Counted from the stretch's first letter, positions 1 through 7,341 are shown. The stretch is DNA of 64,000 nt from Paraburkholderia tagetis (GCF_022213065.1 NZ_JAKLJA010000008.1:62001-126000), one strand, 5' to 3'. Notes: generated by a model not told the origin, from the sequence alone. Translations and numbers: made by a program.

Positions 1-152
1 GTCTGTGCCGCGTCGTGAGCGGCGAGGCGAGCTTCACGATCGAATGGCCGGGCCTGTCGCGCGAGGAAAAGGCCGAGGGCTATGTGCTGACCTGCGTCGC
101 CGTGGCGCGCACGGATCTCGTACTCGACGTGCCTGAAGCCGAACTTTTGTAG
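1..152 (+). CDS. C-terminal end of a plant-type 2Fe-2S ferredoxin-domain protein (partial)
   Basis: The open frame enters from outside the window (in frame from base 3) and gives 49 residues before TAG at 150-152. The motif LTCVA followed by an acidic, hydrophobic tail (DLVLDVPEAELL) is what ends the 2Fe-2S domain of phthalate-dioxygenase-reductase-like or hybrid ferredoxin proteins; the Cys of LTCVA would be the last cluster ligand. A further Cys lies at the very start of the fragment, where the CxxC ligands are expected. The full protein cannot be named: it may be an oxygenase reductase, a flavin reductase fusion or a stand-alone ferredoxin. Domain call moderate, function open. Confidence 0.55.
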   Translation, partial: LCRVVSGEASFTIEWPGLSREEKAEGYVLTCVAVARTDLVLDVPEAELL

Positions 153-184
153 GTCATGCCCTCTCCCGAAGTCCGCCCAAAATG

Positions 185-219
185 AAACCGGCCCGCGACT
201 TCGCATCGCGGGCCGGTTT
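185..219. terminator. Perfect 14-bp hairpin between converging genes
   Basis: Arms 185-198 and 206-219 are perfectly complementary with a 7-nt loop and are GC-rich with AAA/TTT at the ends. It lies between the stop at 152 and the stop of the opposing DUF4148 gene at 306, so it can serve as a bidirectional transcription terminator. The T-tract is short (three T). Confidence 0.7.
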
Positions 220-305
220 GTCCTGGGTGGAACCCGGGCGTCCGACGCCCCGGTATTCCGGTGCCTCAGTACCCCGAACTCAGTCCCGGTACCTGACAGG
301 CAGCG

Positions 306-596
306 TTACTGGCCGCCGGCGTACACCGACAGCGGCCCCTTGCGCGCCGCTTCGGAAACATACTGCGCGCCGGCCATCGACGTCGAGCTGCTCACGCCGC
401 CATACGAGCTGTCGCCTTGGGTGACGGGCGCATTCACGGCCGTCGAGACGACGTTCTGGTTGCGCTGGGTCTGCTGGAACTCGACGAGCTGGGCGCGCAC
501 CTGCTCACGCGTGAGGCCCTGGTCGGACTGGGCGAAAGCGGCTAGCGGCGCGGCGCAGGCAGCGGCGATGACAACGGCTTGGATGAGCGACTTCAT
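306..596 (-). CDS. DUF4148 small exported protein
   Basis: A 96-residue protein with a clear signal peptide: MKS start, hydrophobic core rich in Ala/Val and a probable AFA-Q cleavage site near residue 22. Directly after it comes the DUF4148 hallmark LTREQVRAQLVEF. These small periplasmic proteins are strongly expanded in Burkholderiaceae; their function is unknown. The C-terminal half is rich in Ser, Gly and Asn. The ATG is preceded by GGAGGTAA at good spacing, which fixes the start. It is divergent from a second DUF4148 gene at 948. The usual central 'AGYDP' motif of the family is absent here, so this copy is diverged. Confidence 0.85.
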   Translation of the reverse strand: MKSLIQAVVIAAACAAPLAAFAQSDQGLTREQVRAQLVEFQQTQRNQNVVSTAVNAPVTQGDSSYGGVSSSTSMAGAQYVSEAARKGPLSVYAGGQ

Positions 597-947
597 GACG
601 ATTACCTCCAGAATTGTATGAATCGCCTGGCATGCTGGATCGTGCCGCGCACAGCAGGCGTCGACTGGATTCTAGGCAAGTGCGGGTTCCGGATATAGGG
701 TTATCGCGGTGAATTCAAGTTGCGGATTTCGCAATAATTCGTGCCCTTCGGCACGAACGCGCCCCAAATAAGCAGCCAATCCAGCCGCTCCATCCAATAA
801 TCAGACGAAACACCCACCGGATTGTTACTTCCAGAAGAACAGTGAATTCGTTTTATTGGTATTTACCCTGATGCCCCGAAGGCCTAAAGTGCGGCCATGG
901 GTCACGCCGTCGTGCGAACCCCTTAAAAGAACCCGGAGGTCATCGTT
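597..947. other. Divergent intergenic region between two DUF4148 genes
   Basis: 351 bases with no convincing gene. It contains the Shine-Dalgarno sequences of both flanking genes and a locally AT-richer stretch around 720-860 (for example near 845-868), which must hold both promoters. No clear -35/-10 pair or inverted repeat could be assigned by eye. Confidence 0.5.
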
Positions 948-1208
948 ATGAATTCGCTTATCAAGGCTGCGGTCGTGGCCGCCATCGTCGCCGTTCCGGC
1001 GCTCTCGTTTGCCCAATCGCAGCAGCAGCCTGTCACGCGCGCGCAAGTTCGCGCCGAACTCGCCCAGTTGCGCGCAGCGGGCTACGACCCGAGCGACTGG
1101 ATGCACTATCCGGAAAACATTCAGGCTGCCGAAGCACGCGTCGCCGCCGACAAGGCCAATACGGCTTACGGCCCGTCGACGTCCGGCACGTCGCAGTCCA
1201 GTCAGTAA
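948..1208 (+). CDS. DUF4148 small exported protein
   Basis: An 86-residue secreted protein. The signal peptide has a basic n-region (MNSLIK), a hydrophobic core of Ala/Val and an FAQ cleavage region, followed by the family signature VTRAQVRAELAQLRAAGYDP and a short Ser/Thr-rich tail. The start is set by GGAGGTC nine bases upstream. It is a canonical DUF4148 member, in contrast to the diverged paralogue at 306-596. The family is of unknown function; members are periplasmic and numerous in Burkholderiaceae. A strong hairpin follows at 1292-1327, so the gene is probably monocistronic. Confidence 0.88.
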   Translation: MNSLIKAAVVAAIVAVPALSFAQSQQQPVTRAQVRAELAQLRAAGYDPSDWMHYPENIQAAEARVAADKANTAYGPSTSGTSQSSQ

Positions 1209-1291
1209 TACGGTCGGTTAGCTGCCGGGTTATTCCTCGGTTATTCCCTCGGTTATTCCGTCAGCTATCCTGCCAGGCAGCGCTGAAACAA

Positions 1292-1327
1292 ATCAGGCCC
1301 GCCGCTCCATCGAGCGGCGGGCCTGAT
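1292..1327. terminator. Strong bidirectional hairpin terminator
   Basis: Arms 1292-1307 and 1312-1327 are 16 bp of perfect complementarity with a 4-nt loop, followed on the plus strand by CGTTTCT. It separates the DUF4148 gene at 948 from the convergent glycine-rich lipoprotein gene at 1353. Confidence 0.8.
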
Positions 1328-1352
1328 CGTTTCTACCGTCAACGCATTGACG

Positions 1353-1910
1353 TCAGTGGAGGCTTTGCCGGATTTCCGCACCACCCTTGCCGCCGCCAGA
1401 CGACCACGACCCGCCACGGCCTCCACCGCCATGCGAGCCGCCCGAGTCGCCGCCACGGCCACCACCGCCGGCCCAGCCGCCCGGATTGCCGCCACGGCCA
1501 CCACCACCGCCCTGCCAGCCGCCTGGATTACCGCCACGAGTTCCACCGCCAGCCCAGCCACCCGGGTTGCCGCCACGCTCTCCACCACCGCCGTGCCAGT
1601 TGCCCGAATCGCCGCCACGGCCGCCGTTGCCATGCCAACCGCGCGAGTCGCCACCGCGGCCGCTGCCGGGCCGCCCCCACCATCCACCGTGGCCACCATT
1701 CCAGCCGCGGCGGTCGTAGTCGCGGTCGCGGTAATAATCGCCGCCGCCGCCCCAAATGCCGACATTCACGCCGCCGTACGCCGGCGCCGCATAGGCGGGC
1801 GCGTAGTCGTAATCGTCATAGCCGGTTTGACCGTAACCGTAGTCGTAACCTGGCGCCACACACCCTGCGAGCAGGGCAGCAGCGCAAGCCACTAGCGCAT
1901 ATTTGAACAT
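1353..1910 (-). CDS. Glycine-rich repeat lipoprotein
   Basis: A 185-residue predicted lipoprotein. The start at 1910 is chosen over longer in-frame starts because GGAGGAGG precedes it and a lipoprotein signal follows at once (lipobox LLAGC, Cys 17). After the Cys comes a Tyr/Asp-rich stretch, then from about residue 90 a set of some eight imperfect 11-13-residue units of the type RGGNPGGWAGGG, alternating with RGGDSxGWHGGGG. Such Gly/Trp/Arg-rich low-complexity tails occur in surface proteins of Burkholderiales; no enzyme domain is visible. The units are encoded by near-identical DNA, so copy number probably varies between strains. The opposite strand shows long Pro-rich open frames that are only shadows. 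Confidence 0.75.
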   Translation of the reverse strand: MFKYALVACAAALLAGCVAPGYDYGYGQTGYDDYDYAPAYAAPAYGGVNVGIWGGGGDYYRDRDYDRRGWNGGHGGWWGRPGSGRGGDSRGWHGNGGRGGDSGNWHGGGGERGGNPGGWAGGGTRGGNPGGWQGGGGGRGGNPGGWAGGGGRGGDSGGSHGGGGRGGSWSSGGGKGGAEIRQSLH

Positions 1911-2039
1911 GGCGAAGCCTCCTCCTTTCTGATTGTAAGAAGGCGGCGCCTGTCTCAGGTTGCTGAATTGTGAGCGTGGGTTACGAATGTAACGGCGCAG
2001 TCGGCCCAATCCGCCATCCATGCGCTTCATGCTTTGCGC

Positions 2040-2234
2040 TTAGTTGCGGCGGCCGAACGCGTCGTCGATCTTTCGATCGGTCTGATATTGGCTGAGCGAA
2101 TACACAGCCCAGATAGCGGCGGGAATCCAGCCGATCAACGTGATTTGCAGGATCAGGCAGATGATGCCCGAGACAGGCCGGCCAATCGTGAAGAACAGCA
2201 ACCACGGTAAAACGAGTGCAATCAGTAAACGCAT
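2040..2234 (-). CDS. YqaE/Pmp3-family small membrane protein
   Basis: A 64-residue protein made almost entirely of two hydrophobic segments separated by a short turn, with the family pattern PWLLFFTIGRP, a central ICLILQITLIGWIPAAIWAVY and a basic/acidic tail (TDRKIDD). This matches the Pmp3/YqaE (UPF0057) family of small inner-membrane proteolipids, linked in other organisms to membrane potential and salt or cold stress. The internal ATG at 2234 gives the usual family length; a longer frame upstream is not homologous. The ribosome binding site is weak. Confidence 0.85.
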   Translation of the reverse strand: MRLLIALVLPWLLFFTIGRPVSGIICLILQITLIGWIPAAIWAVYSLSQYQTDRKIDDAFGRRN

Positions 2235-2263
2235 CCTGGAACCAGCCTCGTAAGTAACAACAG

Positions 2264-2458
2264 TTAGTTGACGGGAGCAAATCGCGGCACGAGTGCGCCT
2301 TCGAATTCGACCTGCTCGAAGAAGACGGAAGCCGGCCGCGTCCAGATCGTGCCGTTCGCGGCCCGGTACACGATCATCGTGACCGATGGATCGGATTCGA
2401 GCGTCGCCTCGCAAACCAGTTCGTAGATGCCACCCTTGTAGTGCCGATAGCGCACCAT
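2264..2458 (-). CDS. DUF1653 family protein
   Basis: A 64-residue protein beginning MVRYRHYKGGIYELVC and containing the ExDPSVTMIVYRAANGTIW and FFEQVEFEG blocks typical of DUF1653, a small soluble beta-rich family of unknown function. The ATG at 2458 is favoured over an upstream in-frame TTG because AAGGA lies six bases before it. It sits 29 bp upstream of the YqaE-like gene in the same direction, so the two may be co-transcribed. Confidence 0.85.
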   Translation of the reverse strand: MVRYRHYKGGIYELVCEATLESDPSVTMIVYRAANGTIWTRPASVFFEQVEFEGALVPRFAPVN

Positions 2459-2496
2459 TATCGTTCCTTCGTCGATCAAGCAAGGCGCCTAGTTTA

Positions 2497-2935
2497 TCAA
2501 CGGATCGTGCGAGCCTTCGGGGAGGCGTTTGTCCGCGCCGCCGCACCGCAGATGAGCGCCACGCCCGCCGCCGCCGTCGCGCGCAGCGCCGCGCGCGGTT
2601 CGCCGGCGCGCGCGCAAGGCGGTGCTGTGCAGCAGCGCCGAGGCCACGCGCGCAAGCATCGCCGGGTCGGCATCCGCCGGCAGTTCGCCTTGCTGCACGG
2701 CATGCCGCAAACGCCGCTCGAAGGCCTGGTCGAACGCACGCAAGCCCGCCGCGAGGCGCTCGCGCACCGCAGTGTCGGCGACCGCCTCAGCAGCCGCCGT
2801 GCCGATCAGCAAACACCCGCGCTGCGCCGCGCTCGGTGGCAAATACCACGCGAGTGCGCCATCGAATACGCGCAGCAGCGCCTCGGCCAGCGGGAGTGTT
2901 TCGTCGAGCGCCGCTTCCATCGCCGCGCGGCCCGC
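2497..2935 (-). pseudogene. TetR/AcrR regulator remnant, N-terminus deleted and frameshifted
   Basis: The minus strand encodes only the ligand-binding half of a TetR regulator: GRAAMEAALDETLPLAEALL, then CLLIGTAAAEAV and a RLRHAVQQGELP block typical of the class whose C-domain reads cysteine-leading 'GCLL'. No helix-turn-helix lies upstream; an in-frame stop and foreign sequence begin near 2939. A second lesion lies in a GCGCGCGC run near 2606-2620: the frame that reads ALRARRR would continue as the family-like ARAGEPRAALRATA in the next frame, so one base is missing or extra. The upstream boundary coincides with the start of a glutathione S-transferase remnant on the other strand. Confidence 0.7.
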
Positions 2936-3088
2936 TTCCTATCTCGTCACCGTGCTCAACTGGGCGCCCTATGCCGGCATCGATCTCGCGCGCTGGCCCG
3001 CTGTGGCGGACTACGCGCGACGCATGCGCGAGCGCCCGGCCGTCGCGCGCGCCATGGCCGAGGAACTCGAATTTTTCAGGCGCGAGCG
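2934..3088 (+). pseudogene. Glutathione S-transferase C-terminal remnant
   Basis: In the frame starting near 2934 the plus strand reads ASYLVTVLNWAPYAGIDLAR, then WPAVADYARRMRERPAVARA, a classic piece of the GST C-terminal all-alpha domain (hydrophobic staple region and last helices). Nothing of the thioredoxin-like glutathione-binding domain is present upstream; that sequence belongs to the TetR remnant on the opposite strand. The downstream frame stays open into the antisense of the GntR gene but loses family likeness after about 3088. It is a decayed fragment, not a gene. Confidence 0.7.
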
Positions 3089-3139
3089 CGAAGCAGAAAT
3101 AGCGGACGGTGTCGCGCACGAAACCGATGCACCACACGC

Positions 3140-3928
3140 TCAAGTCGCCAGATCGGCGAACACGGCCTTCAGGTCGCGGCCCGCGCGCAAGCGCGCCTGG
3201 CGCACCACGCGCTCCTCGATTTCAGCCAGATGCTCGCGCATGGTGGCGAGCGCCGCTGCCTGATCGCCGGCCTCCAGTGCCGCGATGATCTGCGCGTGCT
3301 CGTCGGGCGCGCACGAGGTGGCTTTCGACGGATCGAACAGCGCCTTGTAGAGCTCCGTGCGCGCCACGAGCTGCGCGAGCGCCGCCACTAGCGCCGCGCC
3401 ACCCGCGAGCTCGGTCACGATCAGATGAAACTGGCCCGCGAGGCGCACCGCCTCATCCACGCGGCCCTCGCGCAGCGCCTTCTTTTCGTCGCGCACGTGC
3501 GCGGCGAGCTTGCGGCGCATGTTCGCGTCGAGCGCGCCACACAGACTCACGGCCACCCCCGCCTCCACCACCTGGCGCGCCCGGTACGTCGCGCGGATGT
3601 CCTCCTCGGAGGGCGACGGCACGAACGCGCCGCGATTGGGTTCGAGCACGAGCTTGCCTTCGAAGCCCAGCCGCGCGAGCACCTTGCGCAGCGCGCCGCG
3701 CGTGCAGCCGAACGCGGCCGCGAGCTCGCGTTCCACGAGTTGCTGGCCGGGCGCGAGCTTGCCTTGCAGGAGCGCCGAGTTGATCGAGGCGTAGACGAGC
3801 GCTTCGACGTCGTCGGCGCTCTCTCCCTGGGCAAGCCCGGCAGGTTTGTCGATAAGCGCGTCGACGTGGGCGTCGGGCGAGACGTGAGGCGCTTCGCCCG
3901 CGCGGGTGGGTCGTGTTGCAGAAGCCAT
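3140..3928 (-). CDS. GntR-family transcriptional regulator, FCD subfamily
   Basis: A 262-residue regulator. An unstructured N-terminus of about 40 residues is followed by a winged helix-turn-helix (about 42-108; core PGQQLVERELAAAFGCTRGALRKVL with the usual GxFV-like wing GAFVPSPS) and an FCD effector domain (about 110-245). The FCD metal-binding residues are recognisable: His in QFHLIV, His in DEHAQIIAALEAGD and His in MREHLAEIEER. FCD regulators respond to small organic acids or related metabolites. It is divergent from the MFS gene at 4111, and an inverted repeat between them is a likely operator. No good Shine-Dalgarno sequence precedes the ATG. Confidence 0.88.
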   Translation of the reverse strand: MASATRPTRAGEAPHVSPDAHVDALIDKPAGLAQGESADDVEALVYASINSALLQGKLAPGQQLVERELAAAFGCTRGALRKVLARLGFEGKLVLEPNRGAFVPSPSEEDIRATYRARQVVEAGVAVSLCGALDANMRRKLAAHVRDEKKALREGRVDEAVRLAGQFHLIVTELAGGAALVAALAQLVARTELYKALFDPSKATSCAPDEHAQIIAALEAGDQAAALATMREHLAEIEERVVRQARLRAGRDLKAVFADLAT

Positions 3929-4052
3929 GAGAGTAGGCGCATACGAACGGAATCAGGCGGCATTGTAGCGACGCGCACGCACTGGCGATATACGCAATGC
4001 GTGCGCCGCCACGCATTCTCCCGCTATATCGGCCATAGCAGCAGCGCCTGAG

Positions 4053-4087
4053 TTGGTTGACAATCCTTTTGTATAATGGTCAACCAA
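4053..4087. promoter_or_regulatory. Inverted repeat operator between GntR gene and MFS gene
   Basis: TTGGTTGAC (4053-4061) and GTCAACCAA (4079-4087) are perfect 9-bp inverted arms with a 17-bp spacer. Two further small palindromes, GTTGCAAC (4090-4097) and GGTTAACC (4101-4108), follow just before the MFS start. Their position in the shared divergent promoter makes them the natural binding sites for the GntR regulator. Confidence 0.6.
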
Positions 4088-4110
4088 AAGTTGCAACCAA
4101 GGTTAACCAG

Positions 4111-5415
4111 ATGAGCACGACTTACGACCCCATTGACTCCTGCGCGCGCGGCGCGGCCGTATCTGAGCGCACGAGCGCGCTCGTCTGGTATGCCGCCATC
4201 GTCGCGATCGGGCTGAATCTGCGGCCGTTGCTCACGTCGATCAGCCCGCTCATGGCCACCATCCGCGAGGCCACCGGTCTGTCTTTCTACGGTGCCTCGC
4301 TGCTCACGAGCCTGCCCGTTGTCGCGATGGGGCTCGGTGCGCTCGGCACCGGCCTGCTCGCGCGGCGCCTGGGCGACACGCGCGGCGTGGCGCTCGGCCT
4401 GATCGCCATCGCCGCGGCGTGCGGCGCACGCGCGTTCGCGGCGACGGGCGGCGCGCTCATGCTCACGGCCACCGCGGCCGGCGCGGGCGTCGCGGCCATT
4501 CAGGCGCTGCTGCCCGCCGTGATGAAGCAACGCTTCGCGCACCGCGTGCCGCTCGCGATGGGGCTCTTTTCGGCATCGATCATGGGCGGCGGCGGTCTTG
4601 GCGCGAGCCTGAGCCCGCTGGCCGCGCGTCTTGGCGGCTCGTGGCACGTAGGGCTCGCCGTCTGGGCGCTGCCCGCACTCGCCGCGCTCGCGCTGTGGAA
4701 CGGGCTCAATCGCGGTGCGCGCCAGGGCGCATACGCCACGGCAGCGGGGACGAACCCGGCGAGCCACGCGGGAACGAGCACGGCCGCTGCCGGCGCTCAC
4801 GCCCACGTGCCGGTGTGGCGCAAGCGCCGCGCATGGACACTCGGCCTGCACTTCGGCCTCGTGAACGGCGGCTACACGTGCCTCGTGGCGTGGCTGCCCA
4901 CCTACTACCAGCAGCACGGTGCGAGCGTCGAGGCCAGCGGCTCGCTGCTCGCCGTCATGACGGTCTTCCAGGCCATCTGCGCGCTCCTGCTGCCGCTCGC
5001 GGCAGCCCGCTTCGCCGACCGCCGCCCGTGGCTCACCGCCGGACTGGCCGCGCAGTTGATCGGCATCGTCAGCCTCGCCGCCTGGCCCGAAGCCGCGCCG
5101 CTCCTGTGGGTGGCCGTCGCCGGCGCGGGACTCGGCGGGACCTTCTCGGTCTCGCTCGTGACCGCGCTCGACCACTCGGGCGATCACCGCATCGCCGCAA
5201 GCCTCGTCGCGTTCATGCAGGGGCTCGGCTTCGTGATCGCGGCAATCGCACCGGTCGTGGCCGGTCGCGTGCGCGACCTCACCGGCGGCTTCACCGGCGC
5301 GTGGATCATGCTCGCCGTCTCCCTCTGCGCGATGATCGCGCTCACGCTGGCTTTCTCTCCACGCAGCTATGGCCGCTGGCTCGGCCGGCACGGAAGCGCC
5401 GCATCCGACGCCTGA
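4111..5415 (+). CDS. MFS transporter, CynX/NimT-like
   Basis: A 434-residue inner-membrane protein with about 12 hydrophobic segments. The opening IVAIGLNLRPLLTSISPL followed by ATGLSFYGASLLTSLPVVAMG is characteristic of the CynX/NimT family of MFS carriers (cyanate, 2-nitroimidazole and related anions). The central cytoplasmic loop (about 205-235) is rich in Ala, Gly, Thr and His and of low complexity. The ATG at 4111 with AAGG upstream is preferred to a TTG at 4057, which lies inside the operator. Substrate is unknown; control by the divergent GntR gene is inferred from layout. Confidence 0.85.
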   Translation: MSTTYDPIDSCARGAAVSERTSALVWYAAIVAIGLNLRPLLTSISPLMATIREATGLSFYGASLLTSLPVVAMGLGALGTGLLARRLGDTRGVALGLIAIAAACGARAFAATGGALMLTATAAGAGVAAIQALLPAVMKQRFAHRVPLAMGLFSASIMGGGGLGASLSPLAARLGGSWHVGLAVWALPALAALALWNGLNRGARQGAYATAAGTNPASHAGTSTAAAGAHAHVPVWRKRRAWTLGLHFGLVNGGYTCLVAWLPTYYQQHGASVEASGSLLAVMTVFQAICALLLPLAAARFADRRPWLTAGLAAQLIGIVSLAAWPEAAPLLWVAVAGAGLGGTFSVSLVTALDHSGDHRIAASLVAFMQGLGFVIAAIAPVVAGRVRDLTGGFTGAWIMLAVSLCAMIALTLAFSPRSYGRWLGRHGSAASDA

Positions 5416-5706
5416 GCGCTGCCGCCTGAGCCGGGGCTGTTCGCGCTAATTCGCGCTAGTAACAGAACAGGTCCCAGGAACATTCGCACGTCGGCTGCCG
5501 TATCCACGCAACATTGGCGCGGTATGTTCCGACAATCGTTTGCATTCACCGCTGTACGAATGTACAGTGCGTGCAGCACGACCCTCCGTGCCGCCCGCTT
5601 GCCGTACCGGGCCGCGCCGCCCTCGGGCGGGCGCGCCAGCCAACCTCGCGCACTGCGCGAGACCGGTGCGCAAGGCGGGTCTGCTCACCGAAACGGAGAT
5701 CACGAC

Positions 5707-6210
5707 GTGCGTTCAATCTTGACGGGGACCTTGCTGTGCGTCCTCGCATCCACCGCGCTCGCTGGGGAACACTACACCGAGGTCTGGAATCCGCCCGAGG
5801 CACGAACGCCCGAGGCACGAATGCCCGCGGCGCGAACGCCCGCTGCGCATCCGGCCACCCCCGAAAAGAAAGCTCACGCGCATCACGGCGCGAAGCACAA
5901 GCTCGCCAGGCTGGATACGCGCAAGGTGGCCGAGCCCGCACTGCGCGCTTCGGCAGCCACCGTGCCGGTACTGCCCAATATGCCCAACGGGGTGCCCAAC
6001 GGCGCCGCGCACGGCGGCTCAAAGTCGGACCGCGACGGCACGCCCTTCATCCCGCCGCAGATCGGTCCCGATGGCAACGTCCTGCAAGTAAGCTATGCAG
6101 CGCCCGCGCGCCGCGCGCAAAAACCGCTCATGCTCGTGCCGACCACCATTCCGGCCGCTGGGTCGTCTGCTGCGTCGTCCGCTGGGTCGTCGATCTCCCG
6201 CGCGCGCTGA
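5707..6210 (+). CDS. Exported low-complexity protein of unknown function
   Basis: A 167-residue protein starting at GTG 5707 (GGAG eight bases upstream); longer in-frame starts are not protein-like. A signal peptide (VRSILTGTLLCVLASTALA, cleavage before GE) precedes an HYTEVWNPPEA segment, then three 15-bp repeats encoding PEART-, PEARM- and PAART-type units (about 5797-5845), a His/Lys-rich stretch, and a C-terminal segment IGPDGNVLQVSYAAP ending in a Ser/Ala-rich tail. The conserved-looking ends with variable middle suggest a periplasmic protein restricted to Burkholderiaceae. No function can be assigned. Confidence 0.6.
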   Translation: MRSILTGTLLCVLASTALAGEHYTEVWNPPEARTPEARMPAARTPAAHPATPEKKAHAHHGAKHKLARLDTRKVAEPALRASAATVPVLPNMPNGVPNGAAHGGSKSDRDGTPFIPPQIGPDGNVLQVSYAAPARRAQKPLMLVPTTIPAAGSSAASSAGSSISRAR

Positions 6211-6247
6211 GCGCCGCCTTCTCCCGATCCCAATCCGGAAAATCGCG

Positions 6248-6280
6248 AAAAAAAAGCCCCGTCACCTTGCGGTGCGGGGC
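6248..6280 (-). terminator. Rho-independent terminator for a minus-strand transcript
   Basis: A hairpin (GCCCCG 6256-6261 with CGGGGC 6275-6280, inner CACC/GGTG pairing) is flanked on its left by eight A residues (6248-6255), i.e. on the minus strand a GC-rich stem followed by eight U. No minus-strand protein gene lies upstream of it; the structured element at 6284-6350 does. On the plus strand the stem could end the gene at 6210 but lacks a T-tract. Confidence 0.65.
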
Positions 6281-6283
6281 CGA

Positions 6284-6350
6284 ATCCCATGTCAAGGAGA
6301 TGAAGCTCTGCATGGGATGGGACTTAAGCGCTGAAGCGCCAAGTCCCATC
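6284..6350. ncRNA. Structured RNA-like element, copy A (riboswitch-like or sRNA)
   Basis: Two overlapping hairpins: ATCCCATG (6284-6291) pairs with CATGGGAT (6311-6318), and GATGGGACTT (6316-6325) pairs with AAGTCCCATC (6341-6350), the latter capped by GCGC-TGAA-GCGC. The segment shares TGCATGGGA, an AAGCGC loop arm and TCGACA with the element at 35230-35287, while stem bases differ but still pair. Plus-strand reading places it 16 nt before an ATG (6367) in the leader of the FMN reductase gene. Minus-strand reading gives a roughly 110-nt RNA ending in the terminator at 6248-6280. Strand is unresolved; no known family was recognised. Confidence 0.5.
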
Positions 6351-6666
6351 GACAGAAGACGGTTTCATGCTAGCCGCCTCCGTGACGCGGACCAACCAAT
6401 GCGTTCAGCTATGCATATGGCGCGCGCCATGCACAGCCAGGCTGCCCCGTGTGCATATCCTTAGAAAAAAAAGTCGTTTAGCGCAGCGCTGCGCGCTCAC
6501 TAAGATGGCGGTTCAGGCTTCGTTCGCACCGGCCCGCAACAGGCCACCATCGGCCCGTGGTAGCTCATCGTCGAGCCACAACCGGGCGCCGGAAGCGAGA
6601 TCACGCGTTGCCGCGCGTCGCCGATGGCCCGCATCGGGCCACTACCGCTTTTCCGAGGAGCACCCC

Positions 6667-7341
6667 TTGAGCATTACCGATTCCAGACACCGCCCGCTCG
6701 TCGTCGGCATTGGCGGCACGACGCGCGAAGCTTCGTCGACCGAGCGCGCACTCGCCTTCGCGCTGCGCGGCGCGGAGCAGGCCGGCGCGCGCACGCGGTT
6801 GTTCGGCGGCACCTTCTTGCACAGCCTGCCGCACTATGCCCCCGAAAACGCCGTGCTCACGGACGCCCAGCGCGAGCTGATCGAAGCGGTGCGCGCTGCG
6901 GATGCCGTCATCATCGCCACGCCCGGCTATCACGGCGGCGTCTCGGGTCTCGTGAAGAACGCGCTCGACACGCTCGAGGAACTGCGCGCCGACGCGCGCC
7001 CTTATCTCGACGGCCGTGCCGTGGGCTGCATCGTGACCGCCTATGGCTGGCAGGCCGCCGGCTCGGTGCTCACCTCGCTGCGCTCGATCGTGCACGCGCT
7101 GCGCGGCTGGCCGACGCCGTTCGGCGCCGGCATCAACACGCTGGAAACGCACTTCGAAAGCGCGCATCAATGCTCGGACGCGAAGGTCGTCGATCAGCTC
7201 TTCACAGTCGGCCAGCAGGCCGCGCAGTTCGCGCTCGCGTTCGGCTCGCAGCGCGCCGCTTCGCCGGCCGGCGCCGCATGCGCGATCGCGGCGGGCGCCA
7301 GTGCGGCGCGCAATGAGGATCGCCTGAGCGTCGCTGTCTGA
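6667..7341 (+). CDS. NADPH-dependent FMN reductase family protein
   Basis: A 224-residue flavodoxin-like protein starting at TTG 6667, which has GAGGAG at good spacing; the 100 codons open upstream in frame are not protein-like. The start RPLVVGIGGTTREASSTERAL is the phosphate-binding loop of the NADPH-dependent FMN reductase family (SsuE/ArsH/chromate-reductase-like), and ATPGYHGGVSGLVKNALD carries the characteristic PxYHG flavin contact. It likely reduces FMN or uses bound FMN to reduce quinones or other acceptors in the cytoplasm. The C-terminal 25 residues are Ala-rich. No partner oxygenase lies nearby, so the physiological substrate is open. Confidence 0.85.
   Translation: MSITDSRHRPLVVGIGGTTREASSTERALAFALRGAEQAGARTRLFGGTFLHSLPHYAPENAVLTDAQRELIEAVRAADAVIIATPGYHGGVSGLVKNALDTLEELRADARPYLDGRAVGCIVTAYGWQAAGSVLTSLRSIVHALRGWPTPFGAGINTLETHFESAHQCSDAKVVDQLFTVGQQAAQFALAFGSQRAASPAGAACAIAAGASAARNEDRLSVAV

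Noticed and set aside
1347..1895. Long plus-strand open frames rich in Pro or Ala
   Set aside because: They are antisense shadows of the glycine-rich repeat lipoprotein (GGN/GGW codons read as Pro on the other strand).
4057..4077. TTGACA and TATAAT close together before the MFS gene, looking like a consensus sigma-70 promoter
   Set aside because: The spacer is only 9 bp instead of 16-18, so they cannot form one promoter; TTGAC is better explained as an arm of the inverted repeat.
6367..6666. 100-codon in-frame N-terminal extension of the FMN reductase
   Set aside because: The extension is Arg/Ser/Cys-rich with no family likeness, and TTG 6667 has GAGGAG and begins the conserved flavodoxin-like fold.
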